A DNA stretch of 21,351 nt, from NCBI RefSeq assembly GCF_001039355.2, contig NW_019775685.1, positions 1-21,351 on the forward strand, written 5' to 3'. Below the pieces are notes generated by a model. It did no database searches and was not told the DNA's origin. It was given only the letters and a program-made list of their open reading frames with translations. The position numbers were made by a program, and so were the translations under genes. This document shows positions 18,547-21,351 of this stretch, in pieces (position 1 is the first letter of the stretch; each line of letters starts with the position of its first letter). The stretch comes from Lingula anatina (taxonomy: Eukaryota > Brachiopoda > Lingulata > Lingulida > Lingulidae).

Positions 18547-18721
18547 GAACCTCAAATGGCATACCAGTACAAACATATTGTCCACCTTCTCTCAGTCCTA
18601 TATGTTACATATTTGATGACGAGAATACAAAATGTGATAACACTCACTGTAAGATGAACCACTGTGCCCTCTTGGCGAGTATTCACAGCGATTATGAAAA
18701 CCGAGTAGTGCATACCTGGAT
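18547..18721 (+). CDS. C-type-lectin-like protein, exon 2 (first half of the domain)
   Basis: The exon is preceded by a strong polypyrimidine tract and TTTTTTAG and ends at a donor GTGAGT (18722-18727). It reads in one frame from the glycine shared with exon 1. The peptide contains YCPPSLSPICYIF, then DNTHCKMNHCALLASIHSDY, then ENRVVHTW. C-x(7)-CY-F followed by C-x(3)-A-LASI-S-E-N-V matches the N-terminal half of a long-form C-type lectin domain: first disulphide pair, the cysteine of helix alpha-1 and the LASIHS strand. The usual tryptophan after the CY-F strand is missing, replaced by an extra-cysteine stretch TKCDNTHC. The second half, with the WIGL and calcium or sugar-binding motifs, should be on later exons, none of which appears before the duplicate begins at 19323. 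Sugar binding cannot be judged. Confidence 0.7.
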
Positions 18722-18727
18722 GTGAGT

Positions 18728-19020
18728 ATACGTACACTGATTTAATGCGGCTAAATATTTTTCATTTTATTGTTTTGTATTTAGATTCCACGATTTGTTT
18801 CATTGTTCATTAATGTAATGTGGAAACATTGCATATAATCAGTACTATAAATTGACAAACCAGAAGAAAGAACGAAACATTTTTACGTTTGTCTCATGTC
18901 TGTAAGTGGCAACATCTTTCAGAATGAAATAGCATGGTGAATGTGAATCTTAAATCAAACAGTGCTCAGTGCGTCATTCCAGCGTCGATATTTCATATCT
19001 TGCCTACTGTAAATATCGAA
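18728..19020. other. Intronic sequence, nothing recognised
   Basis: AT-rich sequence after lectin-like exon 2. I looked here for the second half of the domain (Trp- and Cys-rich, with an acceptor) and found none. Confidence 0.6.
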
Positions 19021-19298
19021 GTAAACAAGACGTCATGTCTAGGAGACAAAGTCGATATTATGTTATGTGTAGGTTAGTAGATATGAAGTCGACATGACGT
19101 CATGTTTTGGCTAGGAGAAAAGTAGATATGACGTCATATGTATGCCAGGGTACATAAAGTCGACATGACGTCATATGTACGCTAGGAGACAAAGTCGATT
19201 TGACGTCATGTGCAGGCTAGAAGACATAATATCAATATGACGTCATGTGCAGGATAGGATACAAAGTCGATATGACGTCATATGTAGACTAGGAGACT
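19021..19298. repeat. 36-bp minisatellite of CRE palindromes
   Basis: About eight units, each TGACGTCA followed by TRTGTAGGCTAGGAGACA and AAGTCGATA. Perfect TGACGTCA occurs at 19095, 19129, 19166, 19201, 19238 and 19273, with spacings of 34-37 bp. Two leading units are degenerate, AGACGTCA at 19028 and TTATGTTA at 19058. TGACGTCA is the established full binding site of CREB/ATF proteins. The array lies downstream of lectin-like exon 2 and within 50 bp of the second copy of block 2. Confidence 0.9.
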
Positions 19299-19321
19299 AG
19301 AATGCCCATTTGTGCACAATG

Positions 19322-19322
19322 N
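19322..19322. other. Ambiguous base N at a repeat junction
   Basis: A single N separates unique sequence (TTTGTGCACAATG) from the start of the second copy of block 2, inside a minisatellite unit. Confidence 0.95.
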
Positions 19323-19458
19323 GGCTATCACGGTTGTGACTTGGTGGCTATCACAGATTGTGACATGGTGGCTATCACAGATTGTGACTTGGTGGCTATC
19401 ATAGATTGTGACTTGGTGGCTATCACAGATTGCGACTTGGTTGCTGTCGCAGTTGTTA
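19323..19458. repeat. 24-bp minisatellite, array 3 (about 5.5 units)
   Basis: Same unit as arrays 1 and 2. It corresponds to the last units of array 2 and begins abruptly after the ambiguous base. Confidence 0.95.
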
Positions 19459-20963
19459 CTGGACCATGCCTGCTAATGCAATGGGATTGACATCTGCAAT
19501 TGTTAACATTATTCAAAGGTTCCGCTTGTGAGATCATTGAATTAAAATCGAATGATGAACGCACTCGTATGAAGGTTCCGACTTCTAATCATGAAAGACA
19601 TAAAAGATATAATCCCTCACGAATTTTGGTCGAATATACACATGGAATAAATAGAAGATAAGAATTGTCTACAAGTAAGGGCCAATGACAAATGCGTACT
19701 CATTAGCTATGATGTACGTTGTTGTTTAGTCGAAAATTCAGAATATTCAGTACGTATGTACGTATGTACTGTAGTACGTCAAAGGCCTTTGTCGATTTTA
19801 CTCATTGATTTTTCACAAGTTAAGACCAACTTTCAGTGCAATCGTAATTGGATGATTCACTGAGATTGAGCGTGTAAAATTTCTTTCATAAGAGACTTTA
19901 TTTTTTTTACGACAAAAAATAAATAAATAAATACTAAAAAAAGGAAAATAAAAAGTGAAGTCTCGACCATTTTAGAAGCGGTAGTGGTGGGTGGTATAGT
20001 TGTAGTACGAATACTGCCTACCCAAAGGTCACGTTAGCAGTTGTCTGCAATGAAGTTGGTGACCTGATTGCCTCCGATATATTACTTGTATTAGTCAAGG
20101 TGTCGGTTGAATAAACTGTAAAAATTACGTTATTGTTGTTAATCCTCATTATTGGTAAAGCGCCACATACACATAACAGTATGTTGAATGCTGATTGAAA
20201 AATTAAACCAATGTATATAATAAAGCATCACTAGCAAAAAGGCTAAAGTCGGCCATAAGAAACTCATCTTCTGGGGTTCTTACGTATAATATAGATTTTG
20301 CTTCAAGTGCTTTCGTCGAAAGTTTAATTTCAACCAAAACATGACACGATATGCCGCGCAAGAACAATGCTCACTGTTCATTGCGCTACATGACATTTGT
20401 GTGACATTTGAAGTTTAGATAGGTAAATGCAAGTGCCGGACATGACCGTTTACTAGGAACTAACACTTTGAACTAGAAAATAGATCCATTTTACTGGCAA
20501 TTTGCTTCGCACATCATATCGATTTGACCGTTGTATTCTTTAATGACAGAGTTACGAAAGAAACATCGGGCGCCCAGGTTTTTGATTTGATCTATTACGC
20601 GGTGGGTATTATGTTTTTACTTCATGCCGGCTTGAAAATTAATAGTAAGGTTGTGCCTAAAAGGGACATTTCCGCCTTAGTCAGGTGTCACAGGACATGC
20701 GTTGTTGTCTTTCGTAATAGGTACCGGTACATGTATGGATACACAGGTGAAGTTTCAACCAAGGGGGTGCCGGGCGTCGACTATGATTTATAATACTAAG
20801 GGTAAATTCCACCAAAATATTTGAAACAAAAAGGGGGAAATGCAATATGAAATAAAATGGAAGTACGTGCCTACATGTATTTCATTTCACGTATGTGATC
20901 TTTACTATCTTGAAATTTTCGCAATCACCAACCCCCCCCCCTCCCCTTTCAGAACCTCTTTTG

Positions 20964-20969
20964 TATAAT
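20964..20969 (+). promoter_or_regulatory. TATA-like box of lectin-like gene, copy 2
   Basis: TATAAT, the counterpart of 17493-17498, with the same spacing to the ATG at 21067. Confidence 0.3.
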
Positions 20970-21066
20970 CCTAAGGCTCCACACTAAAATTAAACTAAAA
21001 AGTGCAACCACTTCGAATTGGGTTTTTATTTAGGAACAAAGTCACAGTCATTTGGGTCAGCATAAG

Positions 21067-21109
21067 ATGTTCCTTTTCTTCGTGCTTTCGATCGCCGCAT
21101 CCTCAGTAG
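21067..21109 (+). CDS. C-type-lectin-like secreted protein, exon 1 of second copy
   Basis: Identical to the exon at 17596-17638: the same signal peptide MFLFFVLSIAASSV, the same phase-1 end and donor GTAAGT at 21110. The flanking intron is also copied to the window edge. Exon 2 must lie to the right of the window. This is either a tandem paralogue or a second haplotype of the same gene placed in tandem by assembly. Confidence 0.65.
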
Positions 21110-21351
21110 GTAAGTACTGACCTGCAGAAGTCTAAGTCAAAAATGCCCATATTTCCTTATCATTACGTCACTTGATACTTTTCCTTCGGCAATCTGTTTT
21201 CACCTTACGATACAATATGTACATACGGTATGTTTAGCCGTAATTAACTCAACTGCATTAAAATGTAATGCCTGTCTTGTTTTCAAATGTGATAAGGCAG
21301 TAACTCATGGTCTTCATGGTGCGTCTTCCACATAAAATATGACAAACAACT

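Larger units (their letters stand above)
19323..21351 (+). repeat. Duplicated block 2, second copy
   Basis: Near-identical repeat of 15873-17880 running to the window edge. A plus-strand frame of 89 codons at 20524-20793 is open here but broken in the first copy by a 5-bp indel and a TAG, so the block upstream of exon 1 behaves as non-coding DNA. Confidence 0.95.

Noticed and set aside
20524-20793. 89-codon frame upstream of lectin-like exon 1, copy 2
   Set aside because: The near-identical first copy has a 5-bp indel and an in-frame TAG at the matching place, so there is no coding constraint.

Overview
This is eukaryotic, almost certainly metazoan, DNA. It is AT-rich and made mostly of introns, intergenic sequence, microsatellites, homopolymer runs and short foldback transposons. 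It contains no operons, no tRNA or rRNA genes and no long open frames. Secreted three-finger-like and C-type-lectin-like proteins together with many MITEs suggest a marine invertebrate, but the species cannot be fixed from the sequence.

Layout. Positions 1-4520 hold the 5' part of a minus-strand gene for a small secreted cysteine-rich protein resembling the Ly6/uPAR (three-finger) family. A signal-peptide exon lies at 4395-4344, with a TATA-like box upstream. A second exon lies at 429-233 after a 3.9-kb intron, and the gene runs off the left edge. The intron carries two full-length palindromic Harbinger-type MITEs, two other small palindromic insertions, and a GC-richer block (748-1229) that could be a decayed coding fragment ending in a poly(A) run. 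Positions 4970-5550 hold two more MITE copies abutting a TAA microsatellite. Positions 5560-14100 contain no gene I can defend. They do hold a very clean 139-bp MITE with a 9-bp target duplication, a larger patchwork of GCAACC-type repeats, a 42-bp tandem repeat and several long C or G runs.

Positions 14118-21351 are dominated by duplications. A block containing a GA compound microsatellite, a MITE and a 24-bp minisatellite is present twice (from 14118 and from 14984). A second block is present at 15873-17880 and again at 19323-21351. It contains a promoter region and the signal-peptide exon of a C-type-lectin-like gene. Only the first copy is followed by the lectin-domain exon (18547-18721); the second copy leaves the window first. 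An intronic array of about 36-bp units, each built around the CRE palindrome TGACGTCA, lies between them. The two ambiguous bases in the window (14983 and 19322) sit exactly at the junctions of the duplicated blocks. The duplications may therefore be real, or may be assembly joins of two haplotypes.

The two genes share a design: a signal peptide on a short first exon, a phase-1 intron, then a cysteine-rich extracellular module. Nothing in the sequence shows that they work together.
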